A DNA stretch of 21,719 bases from Ruminococcus sp. UBA3280 (GTDB taxonomy: Bacteria; Bacillota; Clostridia; Oscillospirales; Ruminococcaceae), in the NCBI GenBank assembly GCA_002362175.1, contig DETU01000006.1, positions 2,320-24,038 on the forward strand, given 5' to 3'. Below are positions 7,198 to 14,296 of the stretch, piece by piece (the first letter of the stretch is position 1; each line of letters opens with the position of its first letter). Both the position numbers and the translations under genes were made by a program. Under the pieces are notes generated by a model, which searched no databases, had not been told where the DNA came from, and was given only the letters and a program-made list of their open reading frames with translations.

Positions 7198-7974
7198 ATG
7201 AACAAATCAACAAGAAAGGCAATTATTGCCGGTAACTGGAAAATGAACAAGACACGCCCCGAAGCTAAGGAACTTCTTGAAGCTGTAAAGTCTCTTGTTG
7301 CAAACGCTGAAGGCAACGTTGAAGTTATTGCTTGCGTACCTTTCACAAATCTTGAAACTGCTATCAACACAACAGCAGGTTCTAACGTAAAAATCGGTGC
7401 TGAAAACGTTCACTTTGAAAAGAACGGTGCTTTCACAGGTGAAATCTCTGCTGATATGCTTTCCGAACTCGGTGTAGAATACGTTGTTATCGGTCACAGC
7501 GAAAGAAGACAGTATTTCGGTGAAACAGACGAAACAGTAAACAAGAGACTTCTTGCCGCACTCGAAGGCGGTTTAAAGCCGATTCTCTGCGTTGGCGAAA
7601 CTCTTGAACAGAGAGAGCAGGGCATTACAGAAGAAGTTATTGCAATGCAGACAAAAATTGCACTTCAGGGTACTTGTCCGAAGTGCATAAAGAATGTTGT
7701 TATTGCTTACGAACCCGTTTGGGCTATCGGTACAGGTAAGGTTGCTACTCCTGAACAGGCTCAGGACGTTTGTGCATTTATCCGTAAGACTATCGAAAAT
7801 CTTTTCGACAAGGAAGTTGCAGACGGTATCACAATTCAGTACGGCGGTTCTATGAACGCTAAGAACTGTGCAGAACTCCTTGCAAAGCCTGACATTGACG
7901 GCGGACTTATCGGCGGTGCATCTCTCAAGGCTGACGATTTTAATACTATCGTTCAGGCTGCTGTAAACGGCTGA
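7198..7974 (+). CDS. tpiA: Triosephosphate isomerase
   Basis: This 258-aa TIM-barrel enzyme interconverts dihydroxyacetone phosphate and glyceraldehyde 3-phosphate in glycolysis. Active-site elements are all present: GNWKMN (12-17, catalytic Lys15), GHSERR with His100, AYEPVWAIGTGK with catalytic Glu172 and the mobile loop, and the phosphate-binding YGGS near the C-terminus. The ATG follows AAAGGAG. Codon use is strongly biased like pgk and unlike its membrane-protein neighbours. A good intrinsic terminator follows. Confidence 0.98.
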   Translation: MNKSTRKAIIAGNWKMNKTRPEAKELLEAVKSLVANAEGNVEVIACVPFTNLETAINTTAGSNVKIGAENVHFEKNGAFTGEISADMLSELGVEYVVIGHSERRQYFGETDETVNKRLLAALEGGLKPILCVGETLEQREQGITEEVIAMQTKIALQGTCPKCIKNVVIAYEPVWAIGTGKVATPEQAQDVCAFIRKTIENLFDKEVADGITIQYGGSMNAKNCAELLAKPDIDGGLIGGASLKADDFNTIVQAAVNG

Positions 7975-7991
7975 TTCTGAATAGGCTTTTT

Positions 7992-8024
7992 CAGTGGGTG
8001 AACTTTCGGTTTACCCACTGCCTT
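7992..8024 (+). terminator. Intrinsic terminator of tpiA
   Basis: A 12-bp stem (7992-8003 with 8009-8020, one G-U pair) has a five-base loop and is followed by CCTTTT. Confidence 0.8.
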
Positions 8025-8044
8025 TTCAAAAACGGAGGACGGAT

Positions 8045-8764
8045 ATGAAAAAATCTGATACAGAAAATAATGTATTGATAGGATTTTTTCTTTTCTTGGG
8101 TACTATATTTTGGGTGTATGCAAACGGAATAACCTCTAAATTATTTACAATCGGGTTTTGGGTTAATTTTGTTCTCGCAATGATTTACAGCACTTACAAG
8201 AAAGACGGATGTTTCAGAAAATCCGTTATTATACTGCGTGTGGTTGCGATAACTATTTTAGTATTGATGATACTTGCACCTGTTACTTTGATGAATTTTA
8301 AAAATACAAAATTCATTTATCCGTTAAAGCGTTTCTGTTATGGTTACGGAGTATATTCTGACCATTTTAATAATGATATTCTGCCATATAGTCTGCCTAA
8401 AAAATGTGACGATTATATGTTCATAACACAGGGTTGTATGGTTGCACAGGATTATCATGCTTCGGCTTATCTTGCTTTTCATACTGATTCTGAAACATTG
8501 AAAAAATACGAAAATCATTTTGATTCTTTGAATGATGCGGAACGTCAGACAGAATATATTTATAATCATGAAGAAAAACAGTTTCCGGAAAAATATGAGA
8601 TAATATTAAAATGCCCTGAAGAACTTCCACGACATGTTTTCGACCGATTTCAACCCGAACACATACACGATTTTGAAAAGGCTATAATATATACAGTACC
8701 TTCTTATTACGACAAAGGCTGTATGCTTGACTATGATTCAGGTCTTGCTGTATTTTGGTACTGA
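8045..8764 (+). CDS. Three-TM membrane protein of unknown function
   Basis: The 239-aa protein has three hydrophobic N-terminal segments (about residues 10-28, 32-48 and 58-80). A soluble domain of about 150 residues follows, rich in Tyr, His and Asp. The ATG at 8045 is chosen because GGAGG at 8034-8038 lies just upstream; the open frame extends further back into the tpiA terminator. No domain is recognised. It is followed after 13 bp by a lipoprotein gene, so the two may form a cell-envelope pair. Confidence 0.6.
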   Translation: MKKSDTENNVLIGFFLFLGTIFWVYANGITSKLFTIGFWVNFVLAMIYSTYKKDGCFRKSVIILRVVAITILVLMILAPVTLMNFKNTKFIYPLKRFCYGYGVYSDHFNNDILPYSLPKKCDDYMFITQGCMVAQDYHASAYLAFHTDSETLKKYENHFDSLNDAERQTEYIYNHEEKQFPEKYEIILKCPEELPRHVFDRFQPEHIHDFEKAIIYTVPSYYDKGCMLDYDSGLAVFWY

Positions 8765-8777
8765 CAGGAGATATTTT

Positions 8778-9212
8778 ATGTTTTTTAAAAAAAATTTTAT
8801 AATTCTTTTTGTAATTGTTGCATCAGTATCCATGTTAACGGGTTGTGGTGAAAACAGGAGTTCCGGTATTCCCGAGCCTGACAAAATAGTACCTGCCAAA
8901 AATGAACTTATTGAAAATCTCACCGACGACGGATATTCGATTGAAACTTTCGATACAATACTTGATACAGGTTTTTCGGGGGAAAGGGTATATGCCGAAA
9001 AAGACGGAAAATATATCGATATATGTTATGAACTCAGTACTTCAGATGCGGAAAGACTGTTCAGTACATATGAAAACAAATACAAATCAGACGATTATTA
9101 CATAATTGCTCAAAATGGCAGTTATGTATATGCAGTAAGCGATAAAAGTACTTTTAAATCATGTGGATTTGAAAGTACCGACAACGTAGGTCAGCAGGAC
9201 ATACGTGAATAA
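8778..9212 (+). CDS. Putative lipoprotein, unknown
   Basis: This 144-aa protein begins with a short basic segment, a hydrophobic core and the lipobox LTGC (20-23). Cys23 is the likely lipidation site for signal peptidase II, and the mature part would be anchored outside the membrane. The mature domain has no motif I recognise; it carries a YAEKDGKYIDICYEL strand pattern and ends QQDIRE. The ATG at 8778 is preferred because CAGGAG at 8765-8770 precedes it and the lipoprotein signal begins exactly there. It ends 16 bp before gpmI. Confidence 0.65.
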   Translation: MFFKKNFIILFVIVASVSMLTGCGENRSSGIPEPDKIVPAKNELIENLTDDGYSIETFDTILDTGFSGERVYAEKDGKYIDICYELSTSDAERLFSTYENKYKSDDYYIIAQNGSYVYAVSDKSTFKSCGFESTDNVGQQDIRE

Positions 9213-9228
9213 AAAAGGAGAAATAATT

Positions 9229-9420
9229 ATGTCAAAAAAACCGGTTGCACTTATTATTATGGACGGTTTCGGTTATAACCCGTCCGATTACGGCAATGCT
9301 ATTGTATCTGCCAAAACTCCAAACATTGATAAATATATGAATGGTCCTCACACTCTTATCGGTGCGAGCGGTCTTGATGTCGGACTTCCCGACGGTCAGA
9401 TGGGCAACTCTGAGGTAGGT
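9229..9420 (+). CDS. gpmI: 2,3-bisphosphoglycerate-independent phosphoglycerate mutase, exon 1 (codons 1-64)
   Basis: The enzyme converts 3- to 2-phosphoglycerate through a phosphoserine intermediate with two metal ions. Exon 1 encodes residues 1-64, including metal ligand Asp12 (MDGFG) and the catalytic-serine motif GQMGNSEVG with Ser61. It ends exactly after the Gly64 codon, where GUGCG of a group II intron begins. Without splicing, translation adds Val-Arg-Pro and stops, giving 67 residues. The ATG at 9229 has AAAAAAGGAG upstream; a GTG at 9205 is in frame but lies before that site. Together with exon 2 the protein is 505 aa, the normal family length. Confidence 0.95.
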
Positions 9421-9643
9421 GTGCGTCCGTAAGGGCAATAATTGTTGTAGCGATTAGTGTTACTATCCTAAGAGAACGGGATAACATCACTGACCTTATC
9501 CGAAAGAGAAATCAGACGGGGAGTGTAGCATGGTCAGAAAGCTATGAGTTGACAAACTGGAATGTCACGACTGAATAGCGAGATGTAAAGGTTATATGAG
9601 GATAAAAGTTGTTCTACTTGAAATTCGAGCGTGAGCAGTCAAA

Positions 9644-9650
9644 TCGTGAG
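9644..9650 (+). other. Candidate EBS2 of the intron
   Basis: TCGTGAG can pair with exon 1 bases CTCTGA at 9408-9413 (-13 to -8 from the splice site) over six pairs, if one U (9647) is bulged. It lies just before the hairpin that follows EBS2 in Ll.LtrB. The bulge makes this a tentative call. Confidence 0.4.
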
Positions 9651-9696
9651 GCACTATCGAAACCAGTTGAAACGATAGACTAAGTTAAGTCAAGGA

Positions 9697-9703
9697 ACTG
9701 ACC
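9697..9703 (+). other. Candidate EBS1 of the intron
   Basis: ACTGACC lies at the 3' side of the hairpin loop 9692-9703, directly before the closing stem, as in Ll.LtrB. It pairs with the last seven bases of exon 1 (GGTAGGT, 9414-9420) at six of seven positions, with one G/A mismatch at -4. The base before it (A9696), in the delta position, would face C at the first base of exon 2 and would not pair. Confidence 0.55.
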
Positions 9704-10150
9704 GACTTCCAAGACGTGTTTGTTTTAACCGTAAACTTTAAAGCAAACGGTTCTCACATCAGCAATGATGTTAAATAACTTAGGGCATACATTGAGTAAA
9801 TGTAAAAACGCTAAAGAAGTATCCGACAATAACCGTATACTTGCAATTATTGTACTAAACGGAGATTGCCTAAATCGGAATGCTTAAAACAGAAATGCAG
9901 TTATCCAGCAAACCCGAAGTCATATAAATATGACATACAGGAAATGAATATTGGGGCAGAGAGCAAGTGATATACAAATTAAGTGTTGAATAGAGTAAAC
10001 ATGGTATGTACGCTGTAAATCTGTTTAAGCTATAACGAAAAGTCGTTTGAATATCCGACATGGCAACGGAGCTGTCGTAGTAGTCCGAGAATGGGAAAGC
10101 CATTCACATGGCAAAGGACAGCAGTCATAATGAATTAAAACCAAAAAGAA

Positions 10151-10166
10151 TGGAGGAAGTTCCCCA
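10151..10166 (+). promoter_or_regulatory. Domain IVa-like hairpin burying the intron protein's ribosome binding site
   Basis: TGGAGG (10151-10156) can pair with TCCCCA (10161-10166) around a four-base loop, with one mismatch. This would cover the GGAGG site and the A of the ATG. In Ll.LtrB the protein binds such a domain IVa stem and represses its own translation; the same is likely here by analogy. Confidence 0.45.
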
Positions 10167-11992
10167 TGAGAAATTCAGAAAAGGTTTTAGTTGAACTAAC
10201 AAAACAAGCACAAAACAAAGAGTATCAGTTTGAAAGAATATACAGAAATTTGTGTAACGCAAATATGTATATCAAAGCATACTGCAACATTTATAAAAAT
10301 AATGGTAGCTCCACAAGCGGAAACGATAGTGAGACCGCAGACGGATTTAGCGAAGAGAAAATAATGAAAATTATTGACAGAATGAAAGATGAGAGTTACC
10401 AAGTACAACCTGTAAGACGGACATATATTCCTAAGAAAAATGGAACAAAGAGACCATTAGGCATACCAAATTTCAATGATAGACTTGTACAAGAAGTATG
10501 CCGAATGATGTTAGAAGCAATATATGAACCTATATTTTCCAAGAACTCACACGGTTTCAGACCACAAAGAAGCTGTCATACAGCACTGGCACAAGTACAG
10601 AGAACATTCAAGGGTGCAAACTGGTTCATAGAGGGAGATATAAAAGGTTGCTTTGACAACATAGACCACACCGTTTTAATAAATATTCTGCGAAAAAGAA
10701 TTAAAGACGAAAGATTTATCAGACTTATATGGAAATTCTTGAGAGCAGGATATATGGAAAACTGGAGATACCAGAACACATACAGCGGAACACCACAAGG
10801 TGGTATTGTAAGTCCTATATTAGCAAATATTTATCTCAACGAACTTGATGTGAAAATTGAAGCTATCAAGCAAAAATTCACAGCAGACAACGTGGGAGAT
10901 GCAAAAAAGAATAGAATAAGAAATCCGATATACATGAAACTTACAAATGAAATGGGTAAACTCAAAAAGAAAATAGACAAATGTGATGATGAAACACTCA
11001 GACAGGAGCTTATCCATGAATACAAGAGATTACAGAAACTCAGAAACCAAGAACAAGAAAAAATAGGATTAGTAAATTACAAAAATATGCAGTATGTGCG
11101 ATATGCAGACGATTTTATAATCAGTGTAATGGGAAGTAAACAGGACTGCCAAGACATTAAAGATGAACTGACAGAATTTTTAAAGGAAGAACTGAAACTT
11201 GAACTTTCCAAAGAGAAAACACTGATAACACATAGCAGAGACAAGGCAAAATTCTTAAACTATGAAATACAAGTTAGAGAAAATAGCCAATTCTTTGAAA
11301 ATAAAAATGGTATCAAAAGAAGAACAGGAAATATGGGAATAGCATTGTTCATGCCAAGAGATGTAATGTTTAATTACATCAATGAAAAGGGTGTAGTCCA
11401 AGACATAAACGCAGAACACTGGAGGGGTAAAGCAAGACCCTATCTGCAATGTTTGAGTGATTTGGAAATAGTCACAACATACAACGCAGAAATAAGAGGA
11501 CTATACAATTACTATGCAATGGCAGAAAACGTATCAGCAAGAATGAACATGATATATCATGTCATGGAATATAGTTGCTTAAAAACGCTTGCAGGAAAAC
11601 ATAAAAGCAGTGTGTGCAAAATGAGAAGTCAGTATACAGTAGGAAAAGACTGGGGTATCAGATATGACACAGCAGAAGAAAAGAATAAAGTAAGATTTTT
11701 CTACTGTCAGGGATTTAAAAAGAAAAGTGTCCCAAATAAAAACACTGACATTGACAACATAGCAGATACATTTAAGTATACAGGGAGAACTGAACTCGAA
11801 CAGAGAATATCCGCAAGAAAATGTGAAATGTGCGGAAAAGAAAACGTGCCATTTAATATACATCACGTTCACCAGTTAAAAGACCTTACAGGTAAAACAA
11901 AATGGGAACTTATGATGATAGCACGTCAAAGAAAAACCTTAGTTTTGTGCGAAGAATGTCACAGGAAAATCCATAATCCTGAATATGAATAA
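10166..11992 (+). CDS. Group II intron reverse transcriptase/maturase with HNH endonuclease (LtrA-like)
   Basis: This 608-aa intron-encoded protein aids splicing of its own intron and drives retrohoming. In order it has an N-terminal RT0/RT1 region, fingers and palm with HGFRPQRSC, EGDIKGCFDNIDH and SGTPQGGIVSP, and the RT active site YADD (313-316). A maturase/thumb X domain follows near 400-520. A C-terminal DNA-binding and HNH endonuclease region carries paired Cys553/Cys556, His566-His567 and Cys595/Cys598-His599. All catalytic residues are intact, and the length is close to LtrA (about 600 aa), which it resembles strongly throughout. The ATG follows GGAGG (10152-10156). Glutamine is mostly CAA and arginine mostly AGA, whereas neighbouring genes prefer CAG, which fits horizontal arrival. 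Confidence 0.97.
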   Translation: MRNSEKVLVELTKQAQNKEYQFERIYRNLCNANMYIKAYCNIYKNNGSSTSGNDSETADGFSEEKIMKIIDRMKDESYQVQPVRRTYIPKKNGTKRPLGIPNFNDRLVQEVCRMMLEAIYEPIFSKNSHGFRPQRSCHTALAQVQRTFKGANWFIEGDIKGCFDNIDHTVLINILRKRIKDERFIRLIWKFLRAGYMENWRYQNTYSGTPQGGIVSPILANIYLNELDVKIEAIKQKFTADNVGDAKKNRIRNPIYMKLTNEMGKLKKKIDKCDDETLRQELIHEYKRLQKLRNQEQEKIGLVNYKNMQYVRYADDFIISVMGSKQDCQDIKDELTEFLKEELKLELSKEKTLITHSRDKAKFLNYEIQVRENSQFFENKNGIKRRTGNMGIALFMPRDVMFNYINEKGVVQDINAEHWRGKARPYLQCLSDLEIVTTYNAEIRGLYNYYAMAENVSARMNMIYHVMEYSCLKTLAGKHKSSVCKMRSQYTVGKDWGIRYDTAEEKNKVRFFYCQGFKKKSVPNKNTDIDNIADTFKYTGRTELEQRISARKCEMCGKENVPFNIHHVHQLKDLTGKTKWELMMIARQRKTLVLCEECHRKIHNPEYE

Positions 11993-12016
11993 ATTAGTTA
12001 GTTATATTATGATGGA

Positions 12017-12050
12017 AAGCCGTATACATTGAGAGATGTACGTACGGTTT
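12017..12050 (+). other. Group II intron domain V
   Basis: This 34-nt hairpin has a lower stem in which AAGCCGTA pairs with TACGGTTT and includes the catalytic AGC triad (12018-12020). A two-base CG bulge at 12041-12042, an upper stem TACAT/ATGTA and a GAGA tetraloop (12031-12034) complete the canonical layout. Size and shape are standard for a catalytically active domain V. Confidence 0.9.
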
Positions 12051-12052
12051 GG

Positions 12053-12111
12053 GGAGGGGTTAGTGTAAACCTACTTTAGTAATAAAGCAAGGCGACGCTT
12101 TCCTACTCTAC
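12053..12111 (+). other. Group II intron domain VI and 3' splice site
   Basis: GAGGGG at 12054-12059 pairs with CC(U) and CUC near the 3' end, leaving A12105 unpaired. Six bases separate it from the last intron nucleotide, so it is the expected branch-point adenosine for lariat formation. The intron ends in AC at 12111. Confidence 0.85.
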
Positions 12112-13437
12112 CATACAAATATCGGTGCAGGACGTATTGTATATCAGATGCTTGTTAAAATTTCAAAAGACATCAAGGACGGTGTTTTCTTTGAAAACAA
12201 GGCACTCCTCGACGCTATGAAAAACTGTAAGGAAAAAAATTCCGCACTTCACCTCATGGGACTTCTTTCACCCGGCGGTGTTCATAGCCATATGGAACAT
12301 CTTTTCGGTATTGTTGAAATGGCTAAGAAGAACGGTCTTGACAAAGTTTATATTCATGCTTTTCTTGACGGTCGTGATGTTCCTCCGTCATCTGCTGCCG
12401 GATTCATGGAGCAGACCGTTGAAGAACTCAATAAAATCGGTCTCGGAAAAATTGCCACAATTTCAGGTCGTTTCTATGTTATGGACAGAGACAATGCATG
12501 GGACAGAGTTGAAAAGGCTTATTCCGCTATGGTATACGGCGAAGGTGTAAAGGAAACTTGTCCCGTACAGGCTATAAAGAACTCATACGCAAATGAAGTT
12601 ACCGATGAATTTATGCTCCCGACCGTTATTGAGGGCGGTGAACAGATTAAGGCTGACGACAGCGTTATTTTCTTCAACTTCCGTCCTGACCGTGCAAGAC
12701 AGATTACCCGTGCTTTTGTTGACCCTGATTTTACAGGCTTTGAAAGAAAGAACGGTTTCTTTAATCTTCACTTTGTCTGCATGGCACAGTATGACGCTTC
12801 AATGCCAAACGTAACGGTTGCATATCCTCCAGAACAGCTTACAATGACTATGGGTGAATATCTCAGCAAATCAGGAAAAACACAGCTCCGTATTGCCGAA
12901 ACACAGAAGTATGCCCATGTTACTTTCTTCTTTAACGGCGGTGAAGAAAAGCAGTTTGATGGTGAGGACAGAATACTCATAAAGTCACCTGATGTTGCAA
13001 CTTTTGATATGAAACCCGAAATGAGTGCTTATGAAGTATGCGACGCTGTTGTTGACGCTATCAACTCCGACAAGTACGACGTTATCATACTTAATTATGC
13101 TAACTGCGATATGGTAGGTCATACAGGTATTTTTGACGCTGCTGTTGCTGCCGTTGAAGCTGTTGATACTTGTGTTGGTAAAATGGTTGACGCTATTCTT
13201 GCAAAGGGTGGTGCTGCTCTTATCACTGCTGACCACGGAAACGCTGACAAGATGTATGAACCCGACGGAAGTCCGTTTACCGCTCATACTACAAATCCCG
13301 TTCCGCTTTTCTGCGTAGGTTATGACTGTGAACTCCGTGAGGGCGGTGTTCTTGCCGACCTTGCACCTACAATGCTTGAAATTCTTGAAATGCCACAGCC
13401 TGCTGAAATGACAGGAAAATCACTCATCAAAAAGTAA
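12112..13437 (+). CDS. gpmI: 2,3-bisphosphoglycerate-independent phosphoglycerate mutase, exon 2 (codons 65-505)
   Basis: Exon 2 begins at CAT, His65 of the mutase, and encodes HTNIGAGRIVYQ, the direct continuation of exon 1. It contains the substrate- and metal-binding parts: GGVHSH with His122 and HAFLDGRD (146-153). The phosphatase-like metal ligands are Asp397 and His401 (NCDMVGHTG), Asp438-His439 (ADHGNADKM) and His456 (AHTTNPVP). There is no stop, frameshift or missing motif. The first internal ATG is at 12148; starting there would drop the active-site serine region, so it is not a real start. Codon use matches pgk and tpiA, as expected for a highly expressed glycolytic gene. Confidence 0.95.
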   Translation, partial: HTNIGAGRIVYQMLVKISKDIKDGVFFENKALLDAMKNCKEKNSALHLMGLLSPGGVHSHMEHLFGIVEMAKKNGLDKVYIHAFLDGRDVPPSSAAGFMEQTVEELNKIGLGKIATISGRFYVMDRDNAWDRVEKAYSAMVYGEGVKETCPVQAIKNSYANEVTDEFMLPTVIEGGEQIKADDSVIFFNFRPDRARQITRAFVDPDFTGFERKNGFFNLHFVCMAQYDASMPNVTVAYPPEQLTMTMGEYLSKSGKTQLRIAETQKYAHVTFFFNGGEEKQFDGEDRILIKSPDVATFDMKPEMSAYEVCDAVVDAINSDKYDVIILNYANCDMVGHTGIFDAAVAAVEAVDTCVGKMVDAILAKGGAALITADHGNADKMYEPDGSPFTAHTTNPVPLFCVGYDCELREGGVLADLAPTMLEILEMPQPAEMTGKSLIKK

Positions 13438-13446
13438 AAGACAAAA

Positions 13447-13475
13447 AACAGGCTGGCAAACGTCAGCCTGTTATT
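13447..13475 (+). terminator. Intrinsic terminator of gpmI
   Basis: Arms AACAGGCTG (13447-13455) and CAGCCTGTT (13464-13472), plus inner pairs, form an 11-bp stem with a small loop, followed by a short T/A run. It lies 10 bp after the stop. Confidence 0.7.
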
Positions 13476-13491
13476 AATAGGAGGTACAGTA

Positions 13492-13719
13492 ATGAATCCA
13501 CTTGCTTTAATGAAACTTAAACCGCTTTTAAAAGCTTTCAAGGAAAATCACCCGAAATTTCTTATGTTCGTGAGAAAGGCACTGAAGGAAACAGACGAGG
13601 GAAGTATTGTTGAAGTTAAAATCACAACCGCCGACGGTCAGGAGTTTTTCACAAATATGAAAATAAATCAGCAGGATATGGAACTTTTCAACGGAATGAG
13701 AGGTCTTATAAATTCCTAA
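13492..13719 (+). CDS. Small protein of unknown function
   Basis: This 75-aa soluble protein has an amphipathic, lysine-rich N-terminal half and a C-terminal strand pattern (SIVEVKITTADGQEF). It has a strong ribosome binding site (AGGAGGT at 13480-13486) six bases before the ATG. I do not recognise a family. The stop overlaps the stop of the convergent cobO gene by four bases. A near-perfect ribosome binding site and regular codon use support a real gene. Confidence 0.6.
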   Translation: MNPLALMKLKPLLKAFKENHPKFLMFVRKALKETDEGSIVEVKITTADGQEFFTNMKINQQDMELFNGMRGLINS

Positions 13720-14213
13720 TATTCTATACCTATACGTGCGATTATACCGTTTTCATATGGGTGTCTGACCGCTGTTATTTCACTTATATAGTCAGCCTGT
13801 TCAATAAAAATTTCCGCAGGATTGCGACCTGTCAGAACTATTTCAGTTTTTTCTTTATTTTCGGATATTAATTTTTCGGAAAGATTTCTGTCAATCATTT
13901 TTTTATTGTAAGCGTCAAGAAACTCGTCAAGTATTATCATATCTGCACCGTTTTCAAACGCCTTTTCAATCATCTGATTATGCTTTTCGGTTACAAGTGC
14001 TTTTTCTTCTTCGTTCATCTGAAATGTAAACTTACTACACTCTTTACAGTATTCAACTTCCATATTGTCTTTGAGCATTTTTATTTCTGATGAACTACCG
14101 TTTTTAAGAAATTGTACGAATATCACTTTAAGACCTGCTCCGACGGCTCTTACCGCAAGACCAACGGCGGCAGTTGTCTTTCCTTTTCCGTTTCCGTGAT
14201 AAATGTGAATCAT
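13716..14213 (-). CDS. cobO: Cob(I)yrinic acid a,c-diamide adenosyltransferase (CobO/BtuR type)
   Basis: This 165-aa P-loop enzyme transfers the adenosyl group of ATP to cob(I)alamin or its corrinoid precursor, making the coenzyme form. The Walker A motif GNGKGKTT (7-14) lies directly at the N-terminus. The family segments AVGLAVRAVGAGL, VIFVQFLK, DMIILDEF and VLTGRNP follow in order. The ATG at 14213 is chosen because GAAAGGA lies just upstream; a TTG at 14231 is in frame but overlaps no ribosome binding site. No cobalamin riboswitch is visible in the 83-bp divergent gap before the HAD gene, and no other B12 genes are in the window. It may act in corrinoid salvage rather than full synthesis (inference). 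Confidence 0.9.
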   Translation of the reverse strand: MIHIYHGNGKGKTTAAVGLAVRAVGAGLKVIFVQFLKNGSSSEIKMLKDNMEVEYCKECSKFTFQMNEEEKALVTEKHNQMIEKAFENGADMIILDEFLDAYNKKMIDRNLSEKLISENKEKTEIVLTGRNPAEIFIEQADYISEITAVRHPYENGIIARIGIEY

Positions 14214-14296
14214 ATTTAATTTTCCTTTCAACTGACAAAATTATGTCATAATATTAATAATCTGTATTCATTTTAAAAAAAGGAGTGTTGTTTTAA

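Larger units (their letters stand above)
9421..10150 (+). ncRNA. Group II intron ribozyme, domains I-III and start of IV
   Basis: These 730 bases have no gene and form the 5' part of the intron RNA. Visible elements are the GUGCG start, an EBS2-bearing segment (9644-9650) before a hairpin with arms CTATCG/CGATAG at 9654-9659 and 9673-9678, and an EBS1 hairpin with arms AAGTC (9687-9691) and GACTT (9704-9708). The order matches domain I of Ll.LtrB. Detailed folding of domains II and III was not attempted. Confidence 0.8.
9421..12111 (+). mobile_element. Group IIA-type intron (Ll.LtrB/LtrA class) inserted in gpmI
   Basis: This complete 2691-nt retroelement starts with GUGCG, the group II 5' consensus, and ends with CUAC (terminal AC). 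Both boundaries are fixed independently by the gpmI reading frame, which resumes at codon 65 (HTNIGAGR). It contains structured domains I-III, an intron-encoded protein in domain IV, a canonical 34-nt domain V and a domain VI with a bulged adenosine. Start, domain V and 3' end resemble Ll.LtrB of Lactococcus lactis as I recall it. It lies on the coding strand of its host gene, as splicing requires. No frameshift or missing domain is visible, so it should be both splicing- and mobility-competent. Confidence 0.95.

Noticed and set aside
8727..8777. Upstream extension of the lipoprotein gene
   Set aside because: The extension overlaps the preceding gene, whereas the ribosome binding site and the lipoprotein signal both point to the ATG at 8778.
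12066..12076. ACCTAC near the intron 3' end as EBS1, since it perfectly complements GTAGGT of exon 1
   Set aside because: It lies in domain VI, not in domain I where EBS1 is found. The hairpin at 9687-9708 matches the expected position.
12148..13437. A separate, N-terminally truncated phosphoglycerate mutase gene
   Set aside because: Codons upstream of 12148 continue the mutase in frame back to the exact intron 3' end, and exon 1 supplies the missing 64 residues.
14240..14252. Palindrome ATTATG-T-CATAAT between cobO and the HAD gene as an operator
   Set aside because: Pure A/T-rich symmetry in an A/T-rich gap is likely by chance, and no clear promoter boxes frame it.
14214..14296. Cobalamin riboswitch upstream of cobO
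   Set aside because: The gap is only 83 bp, AT-rich and without a B12-box; too short for this riboswitch class.
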